Assembly: GCA_020848745.1 (NCBI GenBank)
Contig: JADLHM010000021.1
Coordinates: 32,110 to 96,109, forward strand
DNA length: 64,000 nucleotides
Direction: 5' to 3'
Source: Deltaproteobacteria bacterium
GTDB lineage: Bacteria > Desulfobacterota > Binatia > UTPRO1
Shown here: one piece after another, positions 53,421 to 62,431 of the stretch
Numbering within the stretch: the stretch's first letter is position 1
Layout: the number at the start of each line of letters is the position of its first letter
Notes under the pieces: generated by a model
What the model was told of the DNA's origin: nothing
The model's database searches: none
What the model saw: only the letters and a program-made list of their open reading frames with translations
Made by a program: the position numbers and the translations under genes

Positions 53421-53939
53421 ATGACGAGCGTGAGTCGCGCCTTCGGCGACACGTTCGCGATGTCGCGTCTCACCGACGCGATCCAGTGGGCGCGCAAGTA
53501 CTCCTTCTTCAGCTACCCGTTCGTCACCGCATGTTGCGGCATGGAGTACATGGCGGTCGCCGGCCCGCGCTTCGATCTCGATCGCTTCGGCGCGGCCCTT
53601 CCACGCTTCACGCCACGCCAGGCCGATCTGTTGATGGTCGTCGGCACGATCACCCACCGCCAGGCGCCCGTGTTGCAGCGCGTGTACCGCCAGATGGCCG
53701 AGCCGCGCTGGGTCATGTCGTTCGGCGCGTGTACGAGCTCCGGGGGGCCCTACAACAACTACGCCGTCGTGCAGGGCATCGATACGATCATCCCAGTCGA
53801 CGTGTACGTTCCGGGTTGTCCGCCGCACCCGCAGGCGGTGCTGGACGGGCTCTTGAAGCTGCAGGAGCGGGTGCAGCGTGAGCGTCCGGGGATGCCGTAC
53901 GAGGGCCGCCACGGCAGCGGACGTCCGATGCGAAGCTGA
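53421..53939 (+). CDS. nuoB: NADH-quinone oxidoreductase subunit B
   Basis: NuoB carries the N2 [4Fe-4S] cluster that passes electrons to quinone. CCGMEYM (two adjacent Cys), SFGACTSSGGPYNNY and VPGCPPHPQAVLDGL give the four ligands. ATG 53421 is chosen because GGGAGAGG lies five bases ahead; ATG 53370 would add 17 residues and sit at the mRNA end. It begins the nuo cluster, with no nuoA in front. Confidence 0.95.
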   Translation: MTSVSRAFGDTFAMSRLTDAIQWARKYSFFSYPFVTACCGMEYMAVAGPRFDLDRFGAALPRFTPRQADLLMVVGTITHRQAPVLQRVYRQMAEPRWVMSFGACTSSGGPYNNYAVVQGIDTIIPVDVYVPGCPPHPQAVLDGLLKLQERVQRERPGMPYEGRHGSGRPMRS

Positions 53940-53944
53940 CGGCT

Positions 53945-55525
53945 ATGGCCAAGATCACCGTCGACGGCGTCGAGCTCGAGGTTCCGGACAACAGCATGTT
54001 GCTGCCGGTCCTCCTCGATCGCGGCATGCAGATTCCTCATTATTGTTACCACCCGAAGCTCTCGATCGACGGCAGTTGCCGCATGTGCCTGGTGAAGGTC
54101 GAAGGGCTGCCGAAGCTGACGATCTCCTGCAACACGCCGGTTCGCGACGGCATGGTCGTCGACACCCGGGGACCCGAGGTCACGAAAGCGCGCCAGGGCG
54201 TGCTCGAGCTCCTGCTCGTGAACCATCCGCTCGACTGCCCGATCTGCGACCAAGCGGGCGAGTGCTACCTCCAGGACTACGCCTTCGAGTACGGAACCCG
54301 AGCCGCGCGCACACAAGAACCGCGCCGCAAGCTGCTGAAGCGTGTCGATGTCGGACCGCGCGTAGTGCTCGATCAAGAGCGCTGCATCCTCTGCCGGCGC
54401 TGCATCCGCTTCTGCAAGGAGGTCACCGAGACGCGCGAGCTCGGGGTCTTCAATCTCGGCGACCGGTCGGTGGTCGATGTTTTTCCCGACGAGCCGCTCG
54501 CGAACGATTACTCGATCTGCACCGCCGACGTCTGTCCCGTGGGCGCGCTCCTCAGCAAGGACTTCCACCACAAGATGCGGGTGTGGTTCCTCGACGAGAC
54601 CGAAAGCGTCTGCCCGAACTGCGCGAACGGCTGCAACATCAAGATCGGCGCCGCGCGCGGCCACGTACACCGCCTGCTTCCGCGCCGCAACGACGATGTC
54701 AACGAGACGTGGATGTGCGACACCGGCCGCCTCGGATATCGGTTCGTCAACGAGCACCGCCTGCGCGCGCCGCGCATACGTCGGGACGGGGTGCCGACGG
54801 ACGCGTCGTGGACCGACGCGCTGGAAGCGGCGGCGACGTCGCTCGCTTCCCTCGTCCGCGCGCACGGACCGACGGCACTCGCCACCATCGTGTCGCCGCA
54901 CTTGACGAACGAGGAGCTCTTCACGCTCCGTCAGCTGATGTCTGGCGGGCTACGCAGCGAGCAGGGCGACGTCGCGGTGATCGAAGGGCCCGCCGACGAC
55001 TTCCTGATCAAGGCGGAGAAGGCGGCGAACGTCCGCGGCGCGCGCGACCTCGGCCTCGCGGCCGGCGGCGGCCACGCGACGCTCGCGGAGATCCGCACCG
55101 GCATCGAGGCGGGGACGATCCGCGCCCTCTTCGTAACGACCACGGACGTCTGGACCCTCTGGGGCGCCGACGCCGCGGCACTCCTCGATCGCCTCGAGAC
55201 GGTGGTCGTCGTCGCCGCGAACGAGCACCCCTTGTTGGCGCACGCCGACGTCGTCCTGCCGGGAGCGACCTTCGCCGAGAAGAACGGAACCTTCACCAAC
55301 CTCGCGGGGCGCGTCCAACGCATCCATCGAGCGCTCGATCCCGGCTCCGCGCCCACCGACGGCGAGATCTTCCTCCAGCTCGGTCGCCGGCTCGGAATGG
55401 AGATCGCTCCGGGCGTCTTCGACCCGCGCGCGGTGTTCACTGCGATCACGCGCCACCTGCCCGCGTACGGCGCGCTCGCCTGGGACACCCTCGGCGCGAA
55501 CGGCGCGTCGACGGTGGCCGCCTGA
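53945..55525 (+). CDS. nuoG: NADH-quinone oxidoreductase subunit G (short form)
   Basis: An iron-sulfur subunit of the peripheral arm. The [2Fe-2S] ferredoxin domain (HYCYHPKLSIDGSCRMCLV), the His/Cys N5 site (HPLDCPICDQAGEC), a [4Fe-4S] site (CILCRRCIRFC with ICTADVCPVGAL) and an N7-like CPNCANGC plus WMCDTGR are all present. At 526 residues it is much shorter than the usual 680-900, since the molybdopterin-like domain is cut down; the tail ADVVLPGATFAEKNGTFTN is kept. Confidence 0.94.
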   Translation: MAKITVDGVELEVPDNSMLLPVLLDRGMQIPHYCYHPKLSIDGSCRMCLVKVEGLPKLTISCNTPVRDGMVVDTRGPEVTKARQGVLELLLVNHPLDCPICDQAGECYLQDYAFEYGTRAARTQEPRRKLLKRVDVGPRVVLDQERCILCRRCIRFCKEVTETRELGVFNLGDRSVVDVFPDEPLANDYSICTADVCPVGALLSKDFHHKMRVWFLDETESVCPNCANGCNIKIGAARGHVHRLLPRRNDDVNETWMCDTGRLGYRFVNEHRLRAPRIRRDGVPTDASWTDALEAAATSLASLVRAHGPTALATIVSPHLTNEELFTLRQLMSGGLRSEQGDVAVIEGPADDFLIKAEKAANVRGARDLGLAAGGGHATLAEIRTGIEAGTIRALFVTTTDVWTLWGADAAALLDRLETVVVVAANEHPLLAHADVVLPGATFAEKNGTFTNLAGRVQRIHRALDPGSAPTDGEIFLQLGRRLGMEIAPGVFDPRAVFTAITRHLPAYGALAWDTLGANGASTVAA

Positions 55526-55526
55526 C

Positions 55527-56108
55527 ATGGCCGGAACCGTCGTCACCGTCGAACGTCCGCCGCGCCCGCGCGTGATGGACACGCTCGGACCGCTCGCGAT
55601 CGTACGCGGCCTCATCGTCACGGCCTCCCACTTCTTCCGCAACCTCATGGGCTTCGTCCGCGGCAAGCCGACGATCTTCACGGTGCAATATCCGGAGGAA
55701 GCCCAGAAGCTGGCGCCCGCGTTCCGCGGCATGCCCGTGCTGGTACAGATGCCCAACGGCAAAGAGCGCTGCGTCGCATGCGGGCTCTGCGAGTGGGCCT
55801 GCCCGGTGGACTGCATCACGATCTATCCGAGCGAGACCGAGGACGAGGTCGAGCGCTACCCGGCGGTCTTCGACATCGACATGTCACGCTGCATGTTCTG
55901 CGGCCTGTGCGAGGAGGCCTGCCCGGAGGAGGCCATCGTGATGAGTCAACGGGTCGCGATCGCAACCACGGAGTGGCGCGGCGCGGTCTGGCACAAGCGC
56001 GACCTTCTGACCCCGATGGCGGAGCTCGAGATCCGCCTGTCGCACATTCGTCGGGGGTACGAGCGAGCCGGCGCGCGCGTACCGGCGGTCGTCCGAGGGA
56101 AGGCGTGA
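55527..56108 (+). CDS. nuoI: NADH-quinone oxidoreductase subunit I
   Basis: A 193-residue subunit with two [4Fe-4S] sites, CVACGLCEWACPVDC and CMFCGLCEEACPEEA, relaying electrons to N2. The N-terminal amphipathic part (IVRGLIVTASHFFRNLMGF) contacts the membrane arm in complex I. It starts one base after the nuoG stop and overlaps nuoC by GTGA. Confidence 0.95.
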   Translation: MAGTVVTVERPPRPRVMDTLGPLAIVRGLIVTASHFFRNLMGFVRGKPTIFTVQYPEEAQKLAPAFRGMPVLVQMPNGKERCVACGLCEWACPVDCITIYPSETEDEVERYPAVFDIDMSRCMFCGLCEEACPEEAIVMSQRVAIATTEWRGAVWHKRDLLTPMAELEIRLSHIRRGYERAGARVPAVVRGKA

Positions 56109-56665
56109 GCACTCCCGACGATCTCCAGCATCCCGTCCTGATCAAGCTCCGCGCGCGCTTCGATGCCGACGTCCGGAGCGTGCACGCTTTCCGCGGGGAC
56201 CTGACCGCCGAGATCGCGCCGGCGCGGCTCGTCGAGATCTGCCGGTACCTCCGTGACGACGTCGAGCTGGCGTTCGACTTCCTCGCAGACGTCACTGCGG
56301 TCGACTACATCGGCACCACTCCGCGCTTCGAAGTCGTCTACCACCTGAAATCGCTCACCCGCGGTCATCGCCTGCGGCTCAAAGCGCGCGTGTCCGAGGA
56401 CGACCCCCGTATCGGCAGCCTCGTCGGCGTCTGGCGCGGCGCCGATTGGCTGGAGCGGGAGACCTGGGACATGTACGGCATCCGCTTCGACGGGCACCCG
56501 GATCTGCGGCGGATCTACCTCTACGAAGAGTTTGATGGTCATCCGCTCCGCAAGGACTATCCCAAGGAGCGACGCCAGCCGCTCGTCAGTCGGGCGGATC
56601 TCGACGCGCCGCAGGCGCGACGACAGGAGGAGCGCGATCGTGCGCGATACGGACGCTGGCACTGA
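56105..56665 (+). CDS. nuoC: NADH-quinone oxidoreductase subunit C
   Basis: A 186-residue 30-kDa-type subunit, separate from NuoD. FLADVTAVDYIG, FEVVYHLKSLTRGHRLRLKARV and the signature ERETWDMYGIRFDGHPDLRRIYLYEEFDGHPLRKDYP are clear. GTG 56105 overlaps nuoI; its end overlaps nuoD by 26 bases. Confidence 0.95.
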   Translation: MSTPDDLQHPVLIKLRARFDADVRSVHAFRGDLTAEIAPARLVEICRYLRDDVELAFDFLADVTAVDYIGTTPRFEVVYHLKSLTRGHRLRLKARVSEDDPRIGSLVGVWRGADWLERETWDMYGIRFDGHPDLRRIYLYEEFDGHPLRKDYPKERRQPLVSRADLDAPQARRQEERDRARYGRWH

Positions 56666-57857
56666 CGGGCACGCGATCTCGGACGATCTCCACGGCGAGC
56701 CGCTCGAGATCCAGATGGGACCGTCGCACCCGGCGACGCACGGAACGGTCCGCATCAACCTGAAGCTCGACGGCGAACGCATCATCGATGCCGACATCCA
56801 AGTCGGCTACCTGCACCGCGGCTACGAGAAGGAGTGTGAAAGCGGCGAGTGGTCGCAGGCGATTCCGTACACGGATCGCCTCAACTACGCGAGCCCGATG
56901 ATCAACAACGTAGGGTACTGCCTCGCCGCCGAGAAGCTCCTCGGCGTCACCGTGCCCCCGCGCGGCCAGTTCATCCGCACGATCGCGAGCGAGATCTCGC
57001 GCCTGAGCGACCACTTCACGTGTCTCGGCGCGAGCGCCATGGAGCTCGCGGCCATGACGCCCTTCCTCTACGGCGTACAGGCGCGCGAGCACGTGTGGGA
57101 CCTGCACGAAGCCCTGTGCGGCGCCCGCGTGACCACGAACTACGTTCGGATCGGCGGCCTACAAAGCGATCTCCCGCCCGGCTTCGTGGACCTCTGTCGC
57201 GGCAAGCTGAAAGCCGCGCTGGCGATCTTCGCCGACGTCGATCGATTGCTGACGCAGAATCCGATCTTTCGCGAACGCATGGAGGGGACGGGTCGTCTGC
57301 CCGCTGCGGACCTCATCGCCTATGGGGTGACGGGACCGTTGCTGCGCGCCGCGGGCGTCGGTTACGACGTCCGCAAGGCCGAGCCCTATCTCGTGTACGA
57401 CCAGCTCGACTTCGACGTGCCCGTCGGCAGCAACGGCGACAATTACGACCGGTACCTGGTACGCGTGGAGGAAGTACACCAGAGCGCCCGCATCATCGAG
57501 CAGTGCCTCGACCGTCTGCCCGAAGGCCCCGTCGACGTCGACGATCCGCGCCTGCGTTGGCCGGCCAAGAGCAAGGTCTTCAATCGCATGGAAGAGCTGA
57601 TCGATCAGTTCAAGCTCGTCACGGAGGGAATGCGTCCCCCCGCCGGCGAAGTGTATCAGGCGGTCGAAGGCGCGAACGGCGAGCTCGGCTTCTATCTGGT
57701 CAGTAACGGCACCGGAAAGCCGTGGAAGTGCCGATGTCGGGCCCCCAGCTTCAGCAACACGCACGCGATGCGCGACATGGTCCGCGGGGCGCTGCTGGCC
57801 GACATCGTACCGACGTTCGACATGATCAACATGATCGGCGGTGAATGCGACCGATGA
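56640..57857 (+). CDS. nuoD: NADH-quinone oxidoreductase subunit D
   Basis: The 49-kDa subunit that forms the quinone site with NuoB. It has MGPSHPATHGTVRI (conserved His), GYLHRGYEK and YTDRLNYAS (conserved Tyr), and ends FDMINMIGGECDR, as in complex I rather than NiFe hydrogenases. GTG 56640 is preceded by GGAGGAGCGCGATC. The stop overlaps the nuoE start. Confidence 0.95.
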   Translation: MRDTDAGTDGHAISDDLHGEPLEIQMGPSHPATHGTVRINLKLDGERIIDADIQVGYLHRGYEKECESGEWSQAIPYTDRLNYASPMINNVGYCLAAEKLLGVTVPPRGQFIRTIASEISRLSDHFTCLGASAMELAAMTPFLYGVQAREHVWDLHEALCGARVTTNYVRIGGLQSDLPPGFVDLCRGKLKAALAIFADVDRLLTQNPIFRERMEGTGRLPAADLIAYGVTGPLLRAAGVGYDVRKAEPYLVYDQLDFDVPVGSNGDNYDRYLVRVEEVHQSARIIEQCLDRLPEGPVDVDDPRLRWPAKSKVFNRMEELIDQFKLVTEGMRPPAGEVYQAVEGANGELGFYLVSNGTGKPWKCRCRAPSFSNTHAMRDMVRGALLADIVPTFDMINMIGGECDR

Positions 57858-58339
57858 GTGAACCGAGCCACACGCTGTCCGATTCCGTGAAGCAGGCGAT
57901 TCTCGCCGAGGTTCCGAAGTATCCGGAGCCGCGTTCGGCGTTGCTCATGGCGCTACATTTCGTTCAGGCCGAGATCGGGCACGTGCCTCTCGCCGTGCAA
58001 CGCGAGATCGCGGCGCTGCTCGGCCTGCGGCCGATCGAAGTCCGCGAGGTCGTCACGTTCTATCCGATGTACCACGAGCATCCGGTCGGGAAGCGTAACA
58101 TCCAGGTCTGTGTCAACATCGCGTGCGCGTTGGCCGGCGCCCGCAAGGTGGTGCGCGGACTCGAGGAGCGGCTGGGCGTGCGCGTCGGGGAGCGGACGCC
58201 CGACGGCGCGTACTCGATCGAGGAAGTGCAGTGTCTCGGCTCGTGCGGCACGGCGGTGTGCGTGCAGGTGAACAACGAACCTTTCATCGAGAACGTTCGA
58301 CCCGATCGTGTCGACGACCTCCTACGGACGGTCGGCTGA
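57854..58339 (+). CDS. nuoE: NADH-quinone oxidoreductase subunit E
   Basis: A 161-residue thioredoxin-fold subunit with the N1a [2Fe-2S] cluster; ligands are CVNIAC and CLGSC. YPEPRSALLMALHFVQAEIGHVP and VREVVTFYPMYHEHPVGK are typical. ATG 57854 overlaps the nuoD stop (ATGA); a second ATG at 57845 would also fit. Confidence 0.94.
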   Translation: MSEPSHTLSDSVKQAILAEVPKYPEPRSALLMALHFVQAEIGHVPLAVQREIAALLGLRPIEVREVVTFYPMYHEHPVGKRNIQVCVNIACALAGARKVVRGLEERLGVRVGERTPDGAYSIEEVQCLGSCGTAVCVQVNNEPFIENVRPDRVDDLLRTVG

Positions 58340-58340
58340 G

Positions 58341-59624
58341 ATGGCGGTCGAACGCTATCTCCTTCCGCCGGATGGCGCCGACTGGCGGTCCCTCGATGCT
58401 TACCGAAGGGCCGGAGGCTACGAGGCGGCGCAGCGCGCGCTCCAAGGGCTCGCCCCGGAGGCCGTGATCGAGGAGGTCAAGGCGTCGGGACTCCGCGGAC
58501 GAGGGGGTGCCGGGTTCAGCACCGGACAGAAGTGGAGCTTCATGCCGAAGCCGGGCGGACCGAAGCCTACGTTCATCGCGTGCAACGGCGACGAGAGCGA
58601 GCCCGGCACCTTCAAGGACCGGCAGATCGTCGAGCGGAATCCCCATCTCCTCGTCGAGGGCCTCATCATCACCGCTCATGCGATCGGCGCACGCGCCGCG
58701 TACGTATACCTGCGCGGCGAGTACGTCACGGGTTTTCGGACGCTCGTCACTGCCGTCGATGAGGCGCGAGCAGCCGGGCTCCTCGGCTCACGACATTGTG
58801 GGATCGAGCGCGAGTTCGACGTCCACGTCATGCGCGGCGCCGGAGCGTACATCTGCGGCGAAGAGACCGGCATGATCGAGTCCGCCGAAGGCAAGAAGGG
58901 CCAGCCGCGCAAGCGGCCGCCGTTTCCCGCGGTATACGGTCTCTGGGGATGCCCGACGACGGTCAACAACGTCGAGACGATCTCGCAGGTTCCCGCGATC
59001 ATCCGCAAAGGGGCGGCCTGGTTCAAGAGCATCGGCACTCCCACCAGTACCGGCAACACGCTCTACGGCATCAGCGGGCACGTGAACCGCCCCGGCGTAT
59101 ACGAGCTTCCGCTCGGAACTCCGCTCCGCGAGATCATCGAGGTCCACGCCGGCGGCGTACGCAACGGCAAGCGCCTGAAGGCGATCATCCCGGGCGGTGT
59201 CTCGATGCCCGTGCTCTCCGCCGAGCAAGTGGACGTGCGGATGGATCACGAGTCCCTGAAGCAGGCCGGCACGCTCCTCGGCACGGGCGGCATCGTGGTG
59301 ATCGATGAGACGGCGTGTATGGTGCGGGCGGCGATCGTCATCGCGCGATTTTTTCGTCACGAGTCGTGCGGACAATGCACCCAATGCCGAGAGGGCACGG
59401 CGTGGCTCTACAAGCTGCTCCGGCGCATCGAGAGCGGGCAGGGAAGCCTCGCCGACCTCGAAACCATCGACCAAGTGGGCGGCTACATGGAGGGACAGAC
59501 CATCTGCGCCTTGTCGGATGCGGCGGCATGGGCCGCCACCGGATTCCTGCGACGCTTCCGATCCGAGTTCGAGGCGCACGTCCATGGAAAAGGATGTCCG
59601 CTGCCGGAGAGTTTCGAGCCGTGA
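58341..59624 (+). CDS. nuoF: NADH-quinone oxidoreductase subunit F
   Basis: The NADH- and FMN-binding subunit, 427 residues. It shows GLRGRGGAGFSTGQKW, CNGDESEPGTFKDR, GAGAYICGEETGMIESAEGKKGQPR and the N3 [4Fe-4S] site ESCGQCTQCREGTAW with a later Cys. It takes electrons from NADH and starts the chain through NuoE and NuoG. The stop overlaps the next gene by GTGA. Confidence 0.95.
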   Translation: MAVERYLLPPDGADWRSLDAYRRAGGYEAAQRALQGLAPEAVIEEVKASGLRGRGGAGFSTGQKWSFMPKPGGPKPTFIACNGDESEPGTFKDRQIVERNPHLLVEGLIITAHAIGARAAYVYLRGEYVTGFRTLVTAVDEARAAGLLGSRHCGIEREFDVHVMRGAGAYICGEETGMIESAEGKKGQPRKRPPFPAVYGLWGCPTTVNNVETISQVPAIIRKGAAWFKSIGTPTSTGNTLYGISGHVNRPGVYELPLGTPLREIIEVHAGGVRNGKRLKAIIPGGVSMPVLSAEQVDVRMDHESLKQAGTLLGTGGIVVIDETACMVRAAIVIARFFRHESCGQCTQCREGTAWLYKLLRRIESGQGSLADLETIDQVGGYMEGQTICALSDAAAWAATGFLRRFRSEFEAHVHGKGCPLPESFEP

Positions 59625-59923
59625 GCGTCCCCATCGTCAGTCGCAATCAGGTCGTGCAGATCTGGGGCACGCCGAACACGACGATCGGCAGCGTCAACGA
59701 ACCGCGCGACATGGAAGAGCAGGGCCATCGCTTCAACGAAAAGTGGATCTACCGGCTGTCGCCGCGGAGCGCCGACGAACCCGCGGAGCGCGTCATCTAC
59801 TGGATGCGATACGACTTCGTCGCAGCGTATCTGATCAGCAAGAACGGCAGGACCGACCAGGAGAGTCTGGCCCCAGTGGCCGCCGCCTATCGCGATCGGC
59901 GATATCACGCGCCCGGTCGCTGA
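59621..59923 (+). CDS. Unrecognised 100-residue protein coupled to nuoF
   Basis: From GTG 59621, overlapping the nuoF stop, with GGAGAG nine bases ahead; an ATG at 59594 is an alternative. The sequence VVQIWGTPNTTIGSVNEPRDMEEQG then FNEKWIYRLSPRSAD and VIYWMRYDFVAAYLI looks folded and hydrophobic-patterned, without Cys. The tight coupling suggests an assembly or accessory role for the Nuo module, but this is inference. Confidence 0.65.
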   Translation: MSVPIVSRNQVVQIWGTPNTTIGSVNEPRDMEEQGHRFNEKWIYRLSPRSADEPAERVIYWMRYDFVAAYLISKNGRTDQESLAPVAAAYRDRRYHAPGR

Positions 59924-59929
59924 CCCGCC

Positions 59930-60145
59930 TCACCCCTTCTTGCGTCGCCGGCCCTTCGAGCGATGATAGCGGTCGAGGCCTTCGTTCAGCAGAGCGAGGA
60001 TGACCTCGCGCTTCTTCGCCTTCAGGTCTTTCGCCAGTCGATCGATTCGCGTCGTGAGTTCCTTTGGCACGTAGAGCGCGAGAAGCTTGGTTTCGCCCTC
60101 TTTCTCACGTCCGTAGAGATCCTGCAGCCGCAAGTTGGCGTTCAT
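59930..60145 (-). CDS. Small ribbon-helix-helix-like protein
   Basis: A 71-residue basic protein from ATG 60145 with GGAGG four bases ahead. KLLALYVPKELTTRIDRLAKDLKAKKREVILALLNEGL fits a ribbon-helix-helix DNA-binding fold, followed by a Lys/Arg-rich tail. It may be a repressor. It converges on the nuoF-linked gene. Confidence 0.6.
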   Translation of the reverse strand: MNANLRLQDLYGREKEGETKLLALYVPKELTTRIDRLAKDLKAKKREVILALLNEGLDRYHRSKGRRRKKG

Positions 60146-60209
60146 TCGGCCTCCTGTCGCCAAGCATTCGCCCGTCCGCATATCGACCCGAACGCCCGTC
60201 TATCGTCGG

Positions 60210-60238
60210 AGTGTAGCGGCGGTCTAGTACGCAGACAA
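60210..60238 (-). promoter_or_regulatory. Candidate promoter of the ribbon-helix-helix gene
   Basis: On the minus strand TTGTCT (60238-60233) and TACACT (60215-60210), 17 bases apart, 65 bases before the ATG. Confidence 0.35.
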
Positions 60239-60431
60239 GGGTTCGGCAGTAGACGCGAGCATGCGTGATTGCACATGTATTCTCAGTTGCACGAACGACT
60301 CAGAAGCACTTATGAACATGATGCGACAACCGTATGACGGCCCGCATCGAGATCCACCTCGCTCGACGCCCGTCATCACGGTAACGACCGTCGCAATCGC
60401 ACCGCCGGCCCACCGTGCGATCTGAGGCGAC

Positions 60432-61355
60432 GTGGTGCCAGTGACCTGTTTTCACGTGCCCATTCGGACCGCCCGCAAGGGCATGCGCCTTGCTTGGAAC
60501 CGTCGCATGCCCACCATGGTTTCCTTCGTCATCCCCGTCCGCAACGCCGTCGACACCATCGAAGAGGCCGTCGAACGCGTTCTCCATGCCGACCTCGGCC
60601 ACGCGGATCTGCACCGCGAAATCATCGTCGTGGATGATGCCTCCGCGGACGGAACGGCGGAGCGTCTCCAGCATCTGGCGGCGCGTGGACTGGCGCGGGT
60701 GGGCTTCCATCCCGAGGCGATCGGGCAGGGCGCCGCCTTGTCGACGGCGCTCGCCATGGTGAGTGGAGACATCGTCGTCGTGGCGGATGCGACCTTGGCG
60801 TACGACCCTTCCGAGACGGGACGGCTCCTGGAACCCATTGCCTCCGGCGCAGCAGACGTGGTTTACGGCTCACGATACGTCGCCGCCAGCCGGCAGGTCC
60901 CCGCGTTGTGGGATCGCCTGGCGGACCAGCTGCTGACCGTCGTTTCGAACGGCCTCACGAACGTGTCGTTGACCGACGTCACGACGACTGCTCGGGCTTT
61001 TCGTGTCGACGTCGTCCGCGGTGCCGTGCTCCGCGCCGACGGATGCGCGATCGCGGGGGAGTTGGCCGCCCTCTTCACGACCCGGCAATGCCGGATCTTC
61101 GAGGTTCCCGTCTCGTACCGCACGGAGCGACGTACGCCCCGCAACGGCCGCTGGCTGCAGGGCCTCGCGCAGCTCACGATGATGGCCCGTTGCCGGCTGC
61201 GCAGCTGGCACCTCGAGGCGGTCGCGCCCCATCGGCCTCTCCCGGCCGCCATGCCGGTCGCGGCCCGTGGGGCGCGGCTGACGCGCCTCGTTCGTCCGGT
61301 CGATCTCATGCCGATGTCCCCGGCGACGACACGGCCGATGCTGCGCGCCAACTGA
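60432..61355 (+). CDS. Glycosyltransferase family 2 (dolichol-phosphate-mannose-like)
   Basis: Up to 307 residues from GTG 60432. The GT-A core is VSFVIPVRNAVDTIEEAVERVL, EIIVVDDASADGTAERL, VVADATLAYDP and VVYGSRYV, as in DPM1/GtrB-like enzymes. There is no C-terminal transmembrane pair. The start is uncertain: ATG 60483 or ATG 60507 would remove a basic leader and place the core at the N terminus. Substrate unknown. Confidence 0.8.
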   Translation: MVPVTCFHVPIRTARKGMRLAWNRRMPTMVSFVIPVRNAVDTIEEAVERVLHADLGHADLHREIIVVDDASADGTAERLQHLAARGLARVGFHPEAIGQGAALSTALAMVSGDIVVVADATLAYDPSETGRLLEPIASGAADVVYGSRYVAASRQVPALWDRLADQLLTVVSNGLTNVSLTDVTTTARAFRVDVVRGAVLRADGCAIAGELAALFTTRQCRIFEVPVSYRTERRTPRNGRWLQGLAQLTMMARCRLRSWHLEAVAPHRPLPAAMPVAARGARLTRLVRPVDLMPMSPATTRPMLRAN

Positions 61356-61359
61356 ACGG

Positions 61360-61908
61360 TCAGGGCTCGAGACGCAGGGTTCCCTCGGCGAGATCCACCG
61401 AGAAGCGAAACTGCGTGAGGAAGTTGAGGCCGATGATCCCGATCAGGGGAGGCTCGACCGCGTCCATGACGACCGCGTGGACGCCGGTCAGCTTCGCGTC
61501 GTGCAGTTCGACGGCGTCGATCTCCACGAACGCAGCATCGATCTGACCGTTGGCGGTCGCGACCGGGATCCGCGTCCGCGGGCGGATCGGCAACCCGAGC
61601 TTGCGCGCCGTCCCGCGGGTGAGCACGCAATAGGATGCCCCCGTATCGACCAGCATCGGGCCGCGGACGGATCCATTCAGCATCCCGTCCACGATCAGGT
61701 GCTTGCGGTCACCGCTGAGCGGAATCGCGTGGCCGCCGGGGTGCGGCCGACTCGCCGCCGGCACCGACGCCACGTCGGAGCCTGCGGACGCCGTCGCCCG
61801 GTCGAGGCGCACGCGCTCGCCATCGTCGTATGGATCCGTCCGGCCAGGATGCGTCGCGAGGACCAGGGCCGCGACGGCCGCCGCCGCGCCGAGGGGTCGC
61901 GTGCGCAT
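61360..61908 (-). CDS. Retropepsin-like aspartic protease
   Basis: A 182-residue exported protein. The signal-like N terminus (RPLGAAAAVAALVLATHPG) is followed by a Pro/Ala linker and a single aspartic protease lobe with MLVDTGASYCVL (catalytic DTGA), VATANGQIDAAFVEID and GIIGLNFLTQF. One lobe means it should work as a dimer. It lies four bases after the receiver gene, so it shares the operon of the regulators. Confidence 0.85.
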   Translation of the reverse strand: MRTRPLGAAAAVAALVLATHPGRTDPYDDGERVRLDRATASAGSDVASVPAASRPHPGGHAIPLSGDRKHLIVDGMLNGSVRGPMLVDTGASYCVLTRGTARKLGLPIRPRTRIPVATANGQIDAAFVEIDAVELHDAKLTGVHAVVMDAVEPPLIGIIGLNFLTQFRFSVDLAEGTLRLEP

Positions 61909-61912
61909 GGGA

Positions 61913-62341
61913 TCAGGCGCCGGCCGCGTGACTCAACTGATGCTGCTCGAGGAGGATCTTGACCTTGCGCACCAGATCCGCCCCGCTGAAGGGCTTCGTG
62001 ATGTAGTAGTCAGCCCCGAGCGCGAGTCCCTTCTCGATGTCGTCCTGCGTGGACTTCGCCGTCAGGAAGATCACCGGAACGTTGGCCGTACGCTCTTGGC
62101 TCTTCAGAACCTTGAAGACCGCGTATCCATCGACCTCCGGCATCATGATGTCGAGAATCACGAGATCGAAGTCGGCATGCGCGAGCACTTGAATGGCCTC
62201 GCGTCCGCCGAGGCACTTCGTCGGTCGCATCCCCTCGATGCGGAGCCGCGTCTCCACGAGCTCCGCGATCATCGGATGATCCTCCACGATGAGCACGCGC
62301 GCCCCCGCGTTACCCGCCCCGGCCTGTCGTTGCAGTTCCAT
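61913..62341 (-). CDS. Single-domain response regulator (CheY-like)
   Basis: A 142-residue receiver with no output domain. VLIVEDHPM (acidic pair), Asp64 in VILDIMMPEVDG, FLTAKS and YYITKPFS (conserved Lys) are intact, so it should be phosphorylated. Start ATG 62341 is preferred; ATG 62356 is upstream. It lies between the NtrC-type gene and the protease gene. Confidence 0.9.
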   Translation of the reverse strand: MELQRQAGAGNAGARVLIVEDHPMIAELVETRLRIEGMRPTKCLGGREAIQVLAHADFDLVILDIMMPEVDGYAVFKVLKSQERTANVPVIFLTAKSTQDDIEKGLALGADYYITKPFSGADLVRKVKILLEQHQLSHAAGA

Positions 62342-62431
62342 GCGTCCCTCACTCATCTTCTAGCTCTGTGGCGCGAGGCCGAGAAGCTTCAATCCGCCGC
62401 ATCACCGTCACGTAATTCGTCATGCGACGGC

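Noticed and set aside
56640..57857. NiFe hydrogenase large subunit
   Set aside because: The N- and C-terminal CxxC nickel ligands are missing and the NuoD quinone-site residues are present.
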